Position numbers and translations under genes: made by a program. DNA of 64,000 nucleotides from Planctomycetaceae bacterium (GTDB lineage: Bacteria > Planctomycetota > Planctomycetia > Planctomycetales > Planctomycetaceae): contig JACKHO010000007.1 in the NCBI GenBank assembly GCA_020638955.1, positions 186,001-250,000 on the forward strand, read 5' to 3'. The notes below the pieces were generated by a model. The model was not told where the DNA came from. It did no database searches and saw only the letters and a program-made list of their open reading frames with translations. Shown here one piece after another: positions 8,551-19,722 of the stretch. Numbering within the stretch: position 1 is the stretch's first letter; each line of letters starts with the position of its first letter.

Positions 8551-8778
8551 GGTTCGAGAACTCTGTGATTTATGCTGCCACCGTGAGGCGAGGCCAAATG
8601 CGTAGCGTAAATCATTAATGCCACGGCAGTTACAGGCCGCACGAAGCTGTAGGGGCAGTCAGGCGGAAACTCAAGTTTCGTCCGCAGGTGTCCGATTCTA
8701 CCCCCGGTGCCGTCCGCGAAACCACGGATGTGGGTGGAAGGTACCGGCAGAATTGTGCAACTCATGGATGGAGAACTT

Positions 8779-9299
8779 ATGGCTCAGCGCTCGGACGGAG
8801 ATCAGCTGAATCTGGGATTCCTACAAGTGACCCTCACGCCTTCGGGATACGTGGGTGGTTTGCTCGTCACGAATCGTCAGGGGCGCCCACTGGAATTCCA
8901 GTGCACCACACCAGTGCAGCCAAACCGCACGCAGGAAATTCTGTACGGGCCAACGCTCAAGCCATTCATCTATTCGGAATTGCTCGGGAAGACACTGTTT
9001 GAACGGCTTGCGGTAAAGCCGGGCGTGGTCATCGTACAAGAGACTTCGCTGCTCGATTTAAGGCCGCATGTTCCCTGTCCTGTGGCCTGCATTCTACAGC
9101 CGGACGACACGGTTGCTCTCGCAGATGAATTGCGTCGACAACTCGGACGACAAACCGTTGTCGTCCATGCGGAACACTCGGACGATCTCGACGCGCTCAA
9201 TCGGGTCTCGCAACTCATTCCAAATGACGCCGATTTGGTTGAACCACTGGAACGTGTGGGCGAAGCACTGTCCGAAACGGTTCGAGCAGGCGCGGTTGC

Positions 9300-9303
<4 letters not shown>
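8779..9303 (+). CDS. Unknown protein translationally coupled to a SNF2 helicase
   Basis: I recognise no named family. The start is taken at 8779, where GGAG lies five bases upstream; in-frame alternatives are ATG at 8764 and 8728 and GTG at 8707. From 8779 the product is about 174 residues: LNLGFLQVTLTPSGYVGGLLVTN, a middle part around ILYGPTLKPFIYSELLGKTL, a short VVIVQETSLLDLRPHV segment, and a helical acidic tail. It has no signal peptide or membrane segment. Its TGA overlaps the ATG of the helicase (ATGATG at 9300-9305), which implies coupled translation and a shared role. It could be a dedicated partner or substrate adaptor of that helicase. Confidence 0.8.
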
Positions 9304-11270
<1,967 letters not shown>

Positions 11271-11285
11271 TTTCTGAAACGGCGT

Positions 11286-12299
11286 CTATACCTCTGGCGA
11301 CTGGAATGACGTCAGGGCCTTCATGTAGTTGGAACGTTCAAACGCAGCAGGGTTGGGGCAGTTGCGGTGGCTCATGCTCCCTTTGAGCTGCTCGACGGAC
11401 CGGTAACCGTGCTCCTGCATCCAATGCTGCATTTGAGCAATCATCTCCGAGACGACGCCGGGCCCCTTGCGCATAATGATGCTGGTGATCATGGCAGCAT
11501 CGGCACCGGAGAGCAGCATTTTGATAACGTCTTCGCCTGAGCAAATGCCACTCGTCGCTGCGAGCGAGGCCTGAATGCGGCCATGCAGAATGGCAATCCA
11601 ACGCAGAGGCAGCCGGATTTCCCGATGGTCGCTCAACGACAACAGCGGCTCGATTTCCGTGAGGTCGTTTTTCAGGTCAGGCTGCAGGAAACGGTTGAAT
11701 AGAATGATGCCATCGGCTCCAGCCTCGACCAGTCGAGCCGCGAAGTTCGGCAGTGAACTGAAGAACGGACCGATTTTGACTCCGAGCTGAATGGAAATGT
11801 TGCCTTTCACTTCCTGCACCAGTTCCAGATACGTCTCTTCGATTTGTGCGCTGGTGATTTTGGGGTCGGTCGGGAGGTAGTACATATTCAGTTCGAGTGC
11901 TGATGCACCAGCTGACTCGATTTGCTGAGCAAAGCGCGTCCAGCCGCCGCGTGTGACCCCATTGAGGCTACCGATGATGGGCATCGAAACTGCCTTCCGC
12001 GCCTGTTCGATGTTTTCCAGATACTGATCGGGCCCCGAGTTGTAGTCGTTGAGTTCCGGGAAGTAGCTCCCCGCCTCGGCAAACGATTCGGCTCCGTAAT
12101 CGGACAGCCCGCCGAATTGCCATTCCTCAAACTCGATTTGCTCTTCGAAGAGCGACGGCATGACCGCGGCTGCGGCGCCGGCATCTTCCAGCTTTTTGAG
12201 CATGTCGAGGTCTGCATTCTGGGGACATGCAGAGGCAATAATCGGATTGGGGAGGTCCAAACCGAGCCAGCGGGTTGATAAGTCAATGGGGCGTGGCAT
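11286..12299 (-). CDS. Dihydroorotate dehydrogenase-like protein
   Basis: The 337-residue product has the FMN-binding TIM barrel of the dihydroorotate dehydrogenase superfamily: LGLDLPNPIIASACP at the start, SLNGVTRGGW, LELNMYYLPTD, and GADAAMITSIIM near the end. It differs from true PyrD in the active-site segments, and proteins of this subtype are commonly found beside pyruvate:ferredoxin oxidoreductase. That is the case here: nifJ lies 56 bases upstream on the same strand, so the two probably form an operon. It may be an accessory flavoprotein passing electrons to or from the oxidoreductase rather than a pyrimidine enzyme; this is inference. Confidence 0.85.
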   Translation of the reverse strand: MPRPIDLSTRWLGLDLPNPIIASACPQNADLDMLKKLEDAGAAAAVMPSLFEEQIEFEEWQFGGLSDYGAESFAEAGSYFPELNDYNSGPDQYLENIEQARKAVSMPIIGSLNGVTRGGWTRFAQQIESAGASALELNMYYLPTDPKITSAQIEETYLELVQEVKGNISIQLGVKIGPFFSSLPNFAARLVEAGADGIILFNRFLQPDLKNDLTEIEPLLSLSDHREIRLPLRWIAILHGRIQASLAATSGICSGEDVIKMLLSGADAAMITSIIMRKGPGVVSEMIAQMQHWMQEHGYRSVEQLKGSMSHRNCPNPAAFERSNYMKALTSFQSPEV

Positions 12300-12355
12300 C
12301 AGGATGCGGAGTGAGGCTGAGGTTAACTGGTGGGAAGAGTTATGCGGGTACGGTT

Positions 12356-15300
12356 CTATTCGGCGTGAGCGGTCGCTTCGCCCTCGGATGCAATCGCGGG
12401 AATTTCCCGTTCGATTCCGGCCATTTGCTCATAGAAGTGCCACTGGTCGTCAATGTCCGACTGGGCGAGTTGGAACAGGCGCTCGGCCTGCTTGGGATTC
12501 GACCGGGCGAGCGCGGCGAACCGGGCTTCTTTCATAGCAAAGTCCTGGAAACGCACTGACGGCTTGCGGCTGTCGAGACGGAACGCGTGTTCTTTTCCGT
12601 GGGCCATACGAGGATCGTATCGGTAGATGGGCCAGTAGCCGCAGTTGACGGCATCCTTCTGGTGCGACATGCAGAGCGACAAATCAATTCCGTGTGCAAT
12701 ACACGGACTGAATGCCAGGATGAGCGACGGGCCACGGTACGATTCCGCTTCATGGAATGCCCGCAACGTCTGCAGAGGCTGAGCACCCATCGCAATGCGG
12801 GCCACGTACACATGACCATATTCCACGGCCAGCATGCCGAGGTCTTTCTTGCGAACTTCCTTACCGCTCGCAGCAAACTTCGCAATGGCGGCCCGCGGTG
12901 TCGACTTCGACGCCTGCCCACCGGTGTTGGAATACACTTCAGTGTCCAGCACCAGAATGTTGACGTCATGGTTCGACGCCAGCACGTGGTCCAGACCGCC
13001 GTAACCAATGTCGTAGGCCCAACCATCACCGCCAACAATCCAGACCGACTTGCGAACCAGAGCATCGGCCAGAGTATTGAGATTTCTCGCGTCTTCAGAA
13101 TCAATATTCGCCAGTCGCTTCTTCAGCTCAACCACACGTTCGCGCTGTTGTGAAATGCCTTCTTCGTTGGATTGATCAGCCTTCAGCAGTCCTCCGGTTA
13201 GGTCATCTCCCAACGCGCCGTTCACGCGTTTGAGCAGCGTGCATGCGGTCTCGGTTTGCTGGTCGATCGACAATCGCATTCCCAATCCGAACTCGGCATT
13301 GTCTTCAAAGAGTGAGTTGGACCAAGCGGGGCCGCGTCCTTCGTGATTGATGGACCACGGTGTCGTCGGGAGGTTTCCGCCGTAGATGGACGAACATCCC
13401 GTTGCGTTGGCGACGACGAGTCGATCACCGAAGAGCTGTGTCAGCAATTTGAGATACGGAGTCTCCCCGCACCCAGCACAGGCGCCGGAGAATTCAAACA
13501 GCGGCTGCAGCAGTTGCGATCCTTTAACCGTCTCCTGCTTTGCGAGATGACGCGGCAGCTCAGGAATCGACTCGAAGAATTCGTAGTTCTGTTGCTCGCG
13601 CTCCAAGTGGTCCAGCTTGGGCTCCATGTTAATCGCCTTGTGTTTGGCGACCTCCTTACTCTTGGCCGGGCAAACATCGACGCACACTCCGCAGCCGGTG
13701 CAGTCATCGGGAGCGACCTGAATCGTCATGAGCATTTCGGTGTCGAAATCTTTTTTCCCGGTCCACGTCGCAGAGACATAACCTTCGGGAGCGTGTTCAA
13801 CGGCCGATGGCTCGAACGCTTTCGACCTAATGGCCGCGTGCGGACAGACAAACGCACACAATCCGCACTGGATGCAAATGTCGGCATCCCAGATCGGAAT
13901 TGCCTGTGCGATGCTCCGCTTCTCATAGCGGGACGTGGCGGTCGGGAACGTGCCATCGACCGGCATCGCACTGACTGGCAGGTTGTCGCCCCAGCCAGCG
14001 AGCATAATTCCAGTAACGCGTTCGACGAATTCTGGTGAACCCGCTGGTACGGCTGGACCCATCCTTAAGCTCGAAGCAGCCGTTGCGGGCACTTCAACTT
14101 CGTACAACGCTTCAACTGTTCGATCAACGGCGTCATGATTCTTGCGGACGATACTCTCGCCACGCTTGCCGTACGTGTCCGTAATCGCCTGTTTGATTTT
14201 CGCAATCGCTTTGTCAGCGGATAGCACACCAGAGAGCTTGAAGAAGCAGGTCTGCATAATGGTGTTAATTCGGCCTCGCAGTCCGCAGTCGAGTGCCAGC
14301 TGGTTGGCGTCAACGACAAAGAAGTGGAGTTTCTTCTCCAGGATTTGCTGCTGCACATCGACCGGCAACTGGTCCCACACCTCGTCGGGGCCATAGGGAC
14401 TGTTGAGCAGGAACGTCGCGCCCGGCTGAGCCAGCGACAGCACGTCGCGACTGAACAGAAACTGGAACTGATGGCACGCGACGAAGTTGGCCTGACCAAT
14501 CAGGTACGACGAGCGAATAGGGCGTTCGCTGAATCGCAGGTGAGACACCGTGACCGCTCCGGCCTTTTTGGAGTCGTAAACGAAGTAGCCTTGCGCGAAC
14601 AGGTCGGTGTACTCACCGATGATTTTGACGGAGTTCTTATTGGCCCCGACCGTTCCATCGCTCCCCAGTCCGAAGAACACGGATCGAGAAACGTAGTCGG
14701 GCTCGGTGAATCGAGCGGGATCCCACGGCAAACTCAGGTGTGTGACATCATCGGTGATGCCAATGGTAAAGCGAGGCTTGGGCTCCTCTTTGGCCAATTC
14801 ATCGAAAATGGAGGCGGCCATGGCAGGAGTGAATTCCTTGGATGACAGTCCATAACGACCGCCAATGACGCGTGGCATTGCATGCCCATTGCCACTCACT
14901 CGCTGCGAGCACGCTTCTGCCAGTGCAGTCACGACATCCTGGAACAGCGGCTCGCCTACGCCGCCAGGTTCTTTCGTGCGGTCGAGCACAGCAATCGACT
15001 TCACCATCGAGGGGAGACAATCGACAAACCTTTGGACGTCGAACGGACGGTAGAGGCGAACTTTCAGCACGCCAACTTTTTCACCCTGCTCACGCAGTTT
15101 TTCGACAGCCTCCTCCACAATCCAACCGCCCGAGCCCATGACCACGACAACGCGTTCTGCATCGGGATCGCCAACGTACTCAAACAGGTGATACTGCCGA
15201 CCCGTAAGCGCGGCGAACTCGTCCATCGTTTCCTGAACGATTTGTGGAACCGCGTCATAGTAGAGGTTGATCGCTTCGCGCGCCTGGAAGAAGACGTCGG

Positions 15301-15967
15301 GATTCTGTGCCGTGCCCCGTAGGACGGGATGGTCGGGGCTGAGGGCGCGTTCACGGTGCTGCCTGATGAGTTCCGGCGGCATCATGGCCTGGACGACGTC
15401 GTCAGGCAGCAAGTCAATTTTGTTCAATTCATGGGACGTGCGGAATCCGTCAAAGAAATGCAGGAACGGAATGCGGCACTTCAGTGTGGCGGCGTGGGAA
15501 ATGAGGGCGAAGTCGTGTGCTTCCTGCACGTCTGCCGAACAGAGCATGGCCCAACCGGTCATCCGGGTGGCCATGACGTCGCTGTGGTCGCCGAAAATGG
15601 AGAGTGCATGCGTGGCAATGCTTCGGGCGGCGACGTGAAAGACCGAAGCCGTCAACTCCCCTGCAATTTTGTACATGTTGGGAATCATCAGCAGCAGCCC
15701 CTGCGAGGCCGTGAACGTTGTCGACAACGCCCCGGTCTGAAGTGCTCCATGCACAGTGCCTGCCGCTCCCCCTTCACTCTGCATTTCAATGACGCTGGGG
15801 GTCACGCCCCACACGTTCGGCTTTTGCGCTGCGGCCCAGGCATCTGAGAATTCCCCCATGGGAGAGGCCGGTGTGATGGGGTAAATGGCGATGACTTCGC
15901 TAACGGCGTAAGCGATTTTGGCAACCGCTTCATTACCGTCCATCGTGGCAACTGCCGGCTTCGACAT
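12356..15967 (-). CDS. nifJ: Pyruvate:ferredoxin (flavodoxin) oxidoreductase
   Basis: This is a single-chain PFOR of about 1,203 residues, the usual length. It oxidises pyruvate with CoA to acetyl-CoA and CO2 and reduces ferredoxin or flavodoxin. In order are the pyrimidine-binding TPP domain (IAIYPITPASPMGEFSDAW), the CoA/linker domains, an 8Fe-8S ferredoxin domain with CIQCGLCAFVCPH and CTGCGVCVDVCPAKS, and the C-terminal TPP domain with GCSSIYGG, the GDGWAYDIG metal-binding motif and SNTGGQASKSTP. A cysteine pair, CAGCGE, precedes the last domain. The start at 15967 follows a GCAGGAG ribosome-binding site; the 11 upstream codons are not family-like. It suggests an anaerobic or facultative mode in this organism. 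Confidence 0.96.
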   Translation of the reverse strand: MSKPAVATMDGNEAVAKIAYAVSEVIAIYPITPASPMGEFSDAWAAAQKPNVWGVTPSVIEMQSEGGAAGTVHGALQTGALSTTFTASQGLLLMIPNMYKIAGELTASVFHVAARSIATHALSIFGDHSDVMATRMTGWAMLCSADVQEAHDFALISHAATLKCRIPFLHFFDGFRTSHELNKIDLLPDDVVQAMMPPELIRQHRERALSPDHPVLRGTAQNPDVFFQAREAINLYYDAVPQIVQETMDEFAALTGRQYHLFEYVGDPDAERVVVVMGSGGWIVEEAVEKLREQGEKVGVLKVRLYRPFDVQRFVDCLPSMVKSIAVLDRTKEPGGVGEPLFQDVVTALAEACSQRVSGNGHAMPRVIGGRYGLSSKEFTPAMAASIFDELAKEEPKPRFTIGITDDVTHLSLPWDPARFTEPDYVSRSVFFGLGSDGTVGANKNSVKIIGEYTDLFAQGYFVYDSKKAGAVTVSHLRFSERPIRSSYLIGQANFVACHQFQFLFSRDVLSLAQPGATFLLNSPYGPDEVWDQLPVDVQQQILEKKLHFFVVDANQLALDCGLRGRINTIMQTCFFKLSGVLSADKAIAKIKQAITDTYGKRGESIVRKNHDAVDRTVEALYEVEVPATAASSLRMGPAVPAGSPEFVERVTGIMLAGWGDNLPVSAMPVDGTFPTATSRYEKRSIAQAIPIWDADICIQCGLCAFVCPHAAIRSKAFEPSAVEHAPEGYVSATWTGKKDFDTEMLMTIQVAPDDCTGCGVCVDVCPAKSKEVAKHKAINMEPKLDHLEREQQNYEFFESIPELPRHLAKQETVKGSQLLQPLFEFSGACAGCGETPYLKLLTQLFGDRLVVANATGCSSIYGGNLPTTPWSINHEGRGPAWSNSLFEDNAEFGLGMRLSIDQQTETACTLLKRVNGALGDDLTGGLLKADQSNEEGISQQRERVVELKKRLANIDSEDARNLNTLADALVRKSVWIVGGDGWAYDIGYGGLDHVLASNHDVNILVLDTEVYSNTGGQASKSTPRAAIAKFAASGKEVRKKDLGMLAVEYGHVYVARIAMGAQPLQTLRAFHEAESYRGPSLILAFSPCIAHGIDLSLCMSHQKDAVNCGYWPIYRYDPRMAHGKEHAFRLDSRKPSVRFQDFAMKEARFAALARSNPKQAERLFQLAQSDIDDQWHFYEQMAGIEREIPAIASEGEATAHAE

Positions 15968-16226
15968 GAGCACTCCTGCACGCAAGTAGACTGCTATCAA
16001 CGGGGAGACAGGGAATGGGTGCTACTTCAAAGCAAATCAAATGCCGTAGCTCAAACTGGCGTCGAGATGCCCACACTGAGTGGCGGAAGTCCTGCGGTTG
16101 GCTGCACTTCAATGCCCGCTGCGGCTGCTTTCCTAATTGACAAGGTGTGACGCATTGTCACGAATCGAGCCAACTGTGTTATCATCGCGGCGCTCGTTTG
16201 AACCTTTACTTCTAGAGAGAATTTCC

Positions 16227-17123
16227 ATGCCCGGCATTTTTGACACGCCTGTCTCACGCCGAAACTTCCTCGCGACATCTGCGGCATTGACTGGCTCGCT
16301 GTTGTTACCGAAAGCAGGAGCCTTTGCTGATGACAAGAGTGCGGAACCGGCACGGATTGCATTGCTGTCGGACACCCACATTCCCGCGACCGTCGAGAAC
16401 AACGGGTACCGTGGTTTTGTGCCTGCAGACAATCTGCAAGAAGTGGTGAAGCAGGTGTTGGAATCCCCCGCACACGCAGCCATTCTGAATGGTGACGCCG
16501 CCCGCCTCGAAGGCTTTCGTGATGACTACGTAACGCTGAAGAAACTGCTCCAGCCACTTGCCGAGAAACTCCCGATTCACATCGGGCTGGGAAATCACGA
16601 CGACCGGGGCAATTTCTTCAAAGAGTTTTCGCAGCAGCCAGACAGCAAAGAGCTGGTGCAGGGAAAACATGTCTCCCTGTTTTCACTGGGAGGCACGCGG
16701 TTTGTCGTGCTCGACTCGTTGCTCTACGTGAACAAGGTGGCCGGTCTGCTTGGTAAATCCCAGCGCGACTGGCTGGAGAAATTCTTAGGCGACGACGACC
16801 AGAGCCCCGTCGTGTTCTTCGTGCATCACACCCTCGGCGACAATGACGGTGACCTGCTGGACGTCGACCGCCTGTTCAAACTTCTCGCGCCGCACAAGAA
16901 AGTCAAAGCCATTTTCGTGGGGCACGCACACATTTATCAGTTCGACAAGCGCGAGCATATTCACCTCATTAATCTCCCCGCCATTGGCTACAACTTCAGC
17001 GACGCACAACCCATCGGTTGGATGAGCGGAGCGTTCACTCCCCAAGGCGCCGAACTCACGCTCCACACCATCGGGGGGAACAAGGACAAGGACGGCGAAG
17101 TGACAAAACTCGACTGGGCGTAA
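16227..17123 (+). CDS. Secreted metallophosphoesterase with Tat-type signal
   Basis: The 298-residue product opens with a twin-arginine-like signal (VSRRNFLATSAALTGSLLL), so it is probably exported folded. The calcineurin-like phosphoesterase fold follows, with the metal ligands visible as LLSDTHI, NGDAARL, GLGNHDDR, VVFFVHHTLGD and FVGHAHIYQF. The second Asp block is GDA rather than the more common GDL. The substrate is not evident. The ATG at 16227 is chosen because the signal starts there and AGAGAGAA precedes it. It is divergent from nifJ and lies 117 bases before the AroD/AroE-like gene on the same strand. Confidence 0.88.
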   Translation: MPGIFDTPVSRRNFLATSAALTGSLLLPKAGAFADDKSAEPARIALLSDTHIPATVENNGYRGFVPADNLQEVVKQVLESPAHAAILNGDAARLEGFRDDYVTLKKLLQPLAEKLPIHIGLGNHDDRGNFFKEFSQQPDSKELVQGKHVSLFSLGGTRFVVLDSLLYVNKVAGLLGKSQRDWLEKFLGDDDQSPVVFFVHHTLGDNDGDLLDVDRLFKLLAPHKKVKAIFVGHAHIYQFDKREHIHLINLPAIGYNFSDAQPIGWMSGAFTPQGAELTLHTIGGNKDKDGEVTKLDWA

Positions 17124-17240
17124 GCGTCGTCACGCAATTTGCAAAGGAGTCATTCGGGATCATTAGCAGCAAACGTGGTTTGCGAGCTAGAATGCAGGAA
17201 GCATTTGCGGCCCAAGTTCAGCAACACCACGGAGCCTTCG

Positions 17241-18689
17241 ATGATTTGCATTACGGTGACCCCCACGTCCCGCACATTGGCCAAGGCCGATTTACTCAAT
17301 GCGGCACGTCAGGGGGATATTGTGGAGTTGTGCCTCGACCACTTCCGCAAAGAGCCTGACGTCAAAGACCTGATTTCGGCCATCGACAAGCCCGTCATCA
17401 TTTCCTGTCGTCGCCAGGAAGATGGTGGTCAATGGCAGGGCACCGAAGAAGAACGCCTCATGCTGTTGCGTCAGGCCATTGTCGCCGGGCCAGCCTACGT
17501 TGAACTCGATTTGGACATCGCACCCAATGTGCCGCGATTCGGTAACACGCAGCGCGTCATTAGTTTCACCCGACTCGACGAGCCTGAAACCGACATCGAC
17601 CAGGTCTTCTACGAAGCGTCGAACGCGAAGGCCGACGTCGTCAAATTCACGTGGCCCACTCCCACTCTCGACGACGCCTGGCCACTGCTGGCGGCTGTCA
17701 GCCAGAAACGAATTCTCCCCGTGGTCGGCATGGGACTTGGTCGTGCCGATTTGACGTTCTCGCTGCTCGGCCGCAAGTACGGATCCCCCTGGATTTACGC
17801 CGCCCTCGAGCAGGGGCAGGAAGCATATCCGGGACAGGCCACCTGCTTTGAGTTGGACGAAGTCTATCATTGGCGGGAAATTAATCAGCACACGACGTTT
17901 GTCGCCGTCGCGGGATTCGGTCCTTCGCAACGAGCAACAACCCAGGTGCTCAACGCCGCGTTCAAACAACACGACCTCAACGTTCGCTGCCTTCCCATTG
18001 AAGTCGGCGGCGTGCAGCGACTGAAGAAAATGCTTGACGTTCTCAAGGTCCGTGCGATTATCGTTAGCGGTGGGTTGGGGCGACAGTTGCTCCCGCTGGC
18101 CGAACACGTCGACGAGCACGACGCCAAGAGCCAGTACATCGACTTGCTGCTGAAACGCGATGATGGTTGGCACGGATACAACACGCTCTGGCGTGCGGCA
18201 CTCAAGACGCTGGAAGAGGAAATCGGTGGGGAAGGGGTCAAACGTCCGCTGGACCGCCAGAATGTGCTCGTGCTGGGGAATGGCGGAACGGCCCAGTCGC
18301 TGGCTTATGCGGTGACCCAGCGGAAAGGCATGGTCAGCATTTGCGGTAACGACGACAAAGCCACGCTGCGAATTTCAACCGAGGTCGGCTGCCGCCACGT
18401 CCCGTTCCACAAACTCTACGACACGTTTGTCGATGTGGTCATCATCGCAGATGCCTCGCTCCGATTAGGAGTCAACCACGGACAAATCAACGGTTCACTC
18501 TTCCGCGAGTCCATGACCGTCGCCGACGTCAGCAACCTGCCGGCGGAATCGGAACTGCTCATCGAAGCCCGCGAACGCGGCTGCCGCGTCATCGACGCCA
18601 AAGCCATCTTCCAACGACAACTCGGTTCACAATTCAAATCATTCAGCGGTCGCGAACTCCCAGTCGAGGCCCTGAACGAAATTGGCTAA
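17241..18689 (+). CDS. AroD-AroE fusion protein lacking key catalytic residues
   Basis: The 482-residue product fuses a type I 3-dehydroquinate dehydratase domain (~1-215) to a shikimate-dehydrogenase-like domain (~216-475). The folds are recognisable: IISCRRQEDGG, DVVKFTWPT (Schiff-base Lys135) and AYPGQ in the first; VLVLGNGGTAQSLA (NADP-binding loop) in the second. By hand alignment with E. coli AroD, the catalytic His is Thr110 and the substrate-binding Arg is Ser174. By alignment with AroE, the catalytic Lys falls at Gly280/Arg281, the catalytic Asp of GxNTD is Leu316 (GYNTLW), and the shikimate-binding HSxSP motif is missing. It may be a repurposed or inactive enzyme. The ATG at 17241 follows GGAG. 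Confidence 0.82.
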   Translation: MICITVTPTSRTLAKADLLNAARQGDIVELCLDHFRKEPDVKDLISAIDKPVIISCRRQEDGGQWQGTEEERLMLLRQAIVAGPAYVELDLDIAPNVPRFGNTQRVISFTRLDEPETDIDQVFYEASNAKADVVKFTWPTPTLDDAWPLLAAVSQKRILPVVGMGLGRADLTFSLLGRKYGSPWIYAALEQGQEAYPGQATCFELDEVYHWREINQHTTFVAVAGFGPSQRATTQVLNAAFKQHDLNVRCLPIEVGGVQRLKKMLDVLKVRAIIVSGGLGRQLLPLAEHVDEHDAKSQYIDLLLKRDDGWHGYNTLWRAALKTLEEEIGGEGVKRPLDRQNVLVLGNGGTAQSLAYAVTQRKGMVSICGNDDKATLRISTEVGCRHVPFHKLYDTFVDVVIIADASLRLGVNHGQINGSLFRESMTVADVSNLPAESELLIEARERGCRVIDAKAIFQRQLGSQFKSFSGRELPVEALNEIG

Positions 18690-18785
18690 TCATTGCCAAT
18701 CGTCAGTATGCGAATGCAAAATGGACCGCCACTCAGCGGCAATCACGGCAATTTGCGATTCCACCGGGAATAAATCCCCGGTCCG

Positions 18786-19241
18786 ATGCTCTATCAGGGT
18801 ATGAGCCCGACACTCTACGGAATCCTGGCTGACATCGTCGCCGTTCTGCATATCCTGTATGCAGGATCAATTGTCGTGGGACTGTTCCTCATTCTCATTG
18901 GCGGAGCGCGCGGCTGGAAGTGGGTGCGTCAACCATGGCTCCGATCAATTCACCTGGGCATGATTGCCATTGTGGTCGCTGAGGCCTGGCTCGGAATTGT
19001 CTGTCCGCTGACCGTTTGGGAAGAGAAGCTGCGCGCCCTGGCGGGACAACCGTTCGATGGAAACAGCGTCGTCGCCCGTACCATCCACTACCTCCTCTTC
19101 TTCGACGCCCCCTGGTGGGTCTTCACCGCCTGCTACACAATCTGCGGCACCCTCATCTTCGGAACCCTGCTACTCGTCCCGCCGAATTTCTCCAGACGAG
19201 AACTTGCCGACCGTCACACAGCTAGTGAGCGATCTTCGTAG
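18786..19241 (+). CDS. DUF2784 membrane protein
   Basis: A 151-residue polytopic membrane protein with four hydrophobic helices. The family signatures are LADIVAVLHILY near the start, RQPWLRSIHLGMIAIVV, and EAWLGIVCPLTVWEEKLR. The function of DUF2784 is unknown. An alternative start at 18801 (MSPTLYG) would shorten it by five residues. It lies 96 bases after the AroD/AroE-like gene and may share its transcript. Confidence 0.85.
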   Translation: MLYQGMSPTLYGILADIVAVLHILYAGSIVVGLFLILIGGARGWKWVRQPWLRSIHLGMIAIVVAEAWLGIVCPLTVWEEKLRALAGQPFDGNSVVARTIHYLLFFDAPWWVFTACYTICGTLIFGTLLLVPPNFSRRELADRHTASERSS

Positions 19242-19722
19242 CGTGGCAGGGGCCGCTGTGCGTATCGACGCGTCTCCGCGGTCAAATGGCCGAATGGGAT
19301 GCCCGCACCTCAGACGACGTGAAAAGCAATTTGCCCTCAAATGATTGAATCGGCCCGCGGATGATTTTTGGATGAATTGTGTGCCACGTGCTCTATGAGC
19401 CGTGAAGTGAATGCGGGATGCGAAATGTAACGACAGCGTCGCCCATTTCCCCTCGCCCAGAATCCGCTCCGCACGGCAGCCACCGCCCTAGCGCCCTCGT
19501 TCTTCTTCGACCAAAACACCCGCTCCAGTTGAGTGCCAGTTCGCGCACGAATAATTCACATAGTTAACCCGTGCTTAAGGGGGTTGACCATTTCCTAACT
19601 GATTACTGTCGGAGATTTGCCCAAACCTGCGCCAGAAATTCAAACATGCTGAATACCCTCCGCCGCAATTCAAGTCCGCGTTCGGACACTCTTACTCCTT
19701 CGGTGCCAGGCAGGTTCCAAAA
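19242..19722. other. Gene-free stretch before the DUF1559 gene
   Basis: The 481 bases contain only short frames without gene-like features. The last ~170 bases are AT-richer and probably contain the promoter of the DUF1559 gene, with AGGCAGG about 9 bases before its ATG. No strong terminator or repeat was seen. Confidence 0.45.

Noticed and set aside
13343..14038. 231-codon plus-strand frame inside nifJ
   Set aside because: Antisense to the ferredoxin domain of PFOR, whose motifs are unmistakable.
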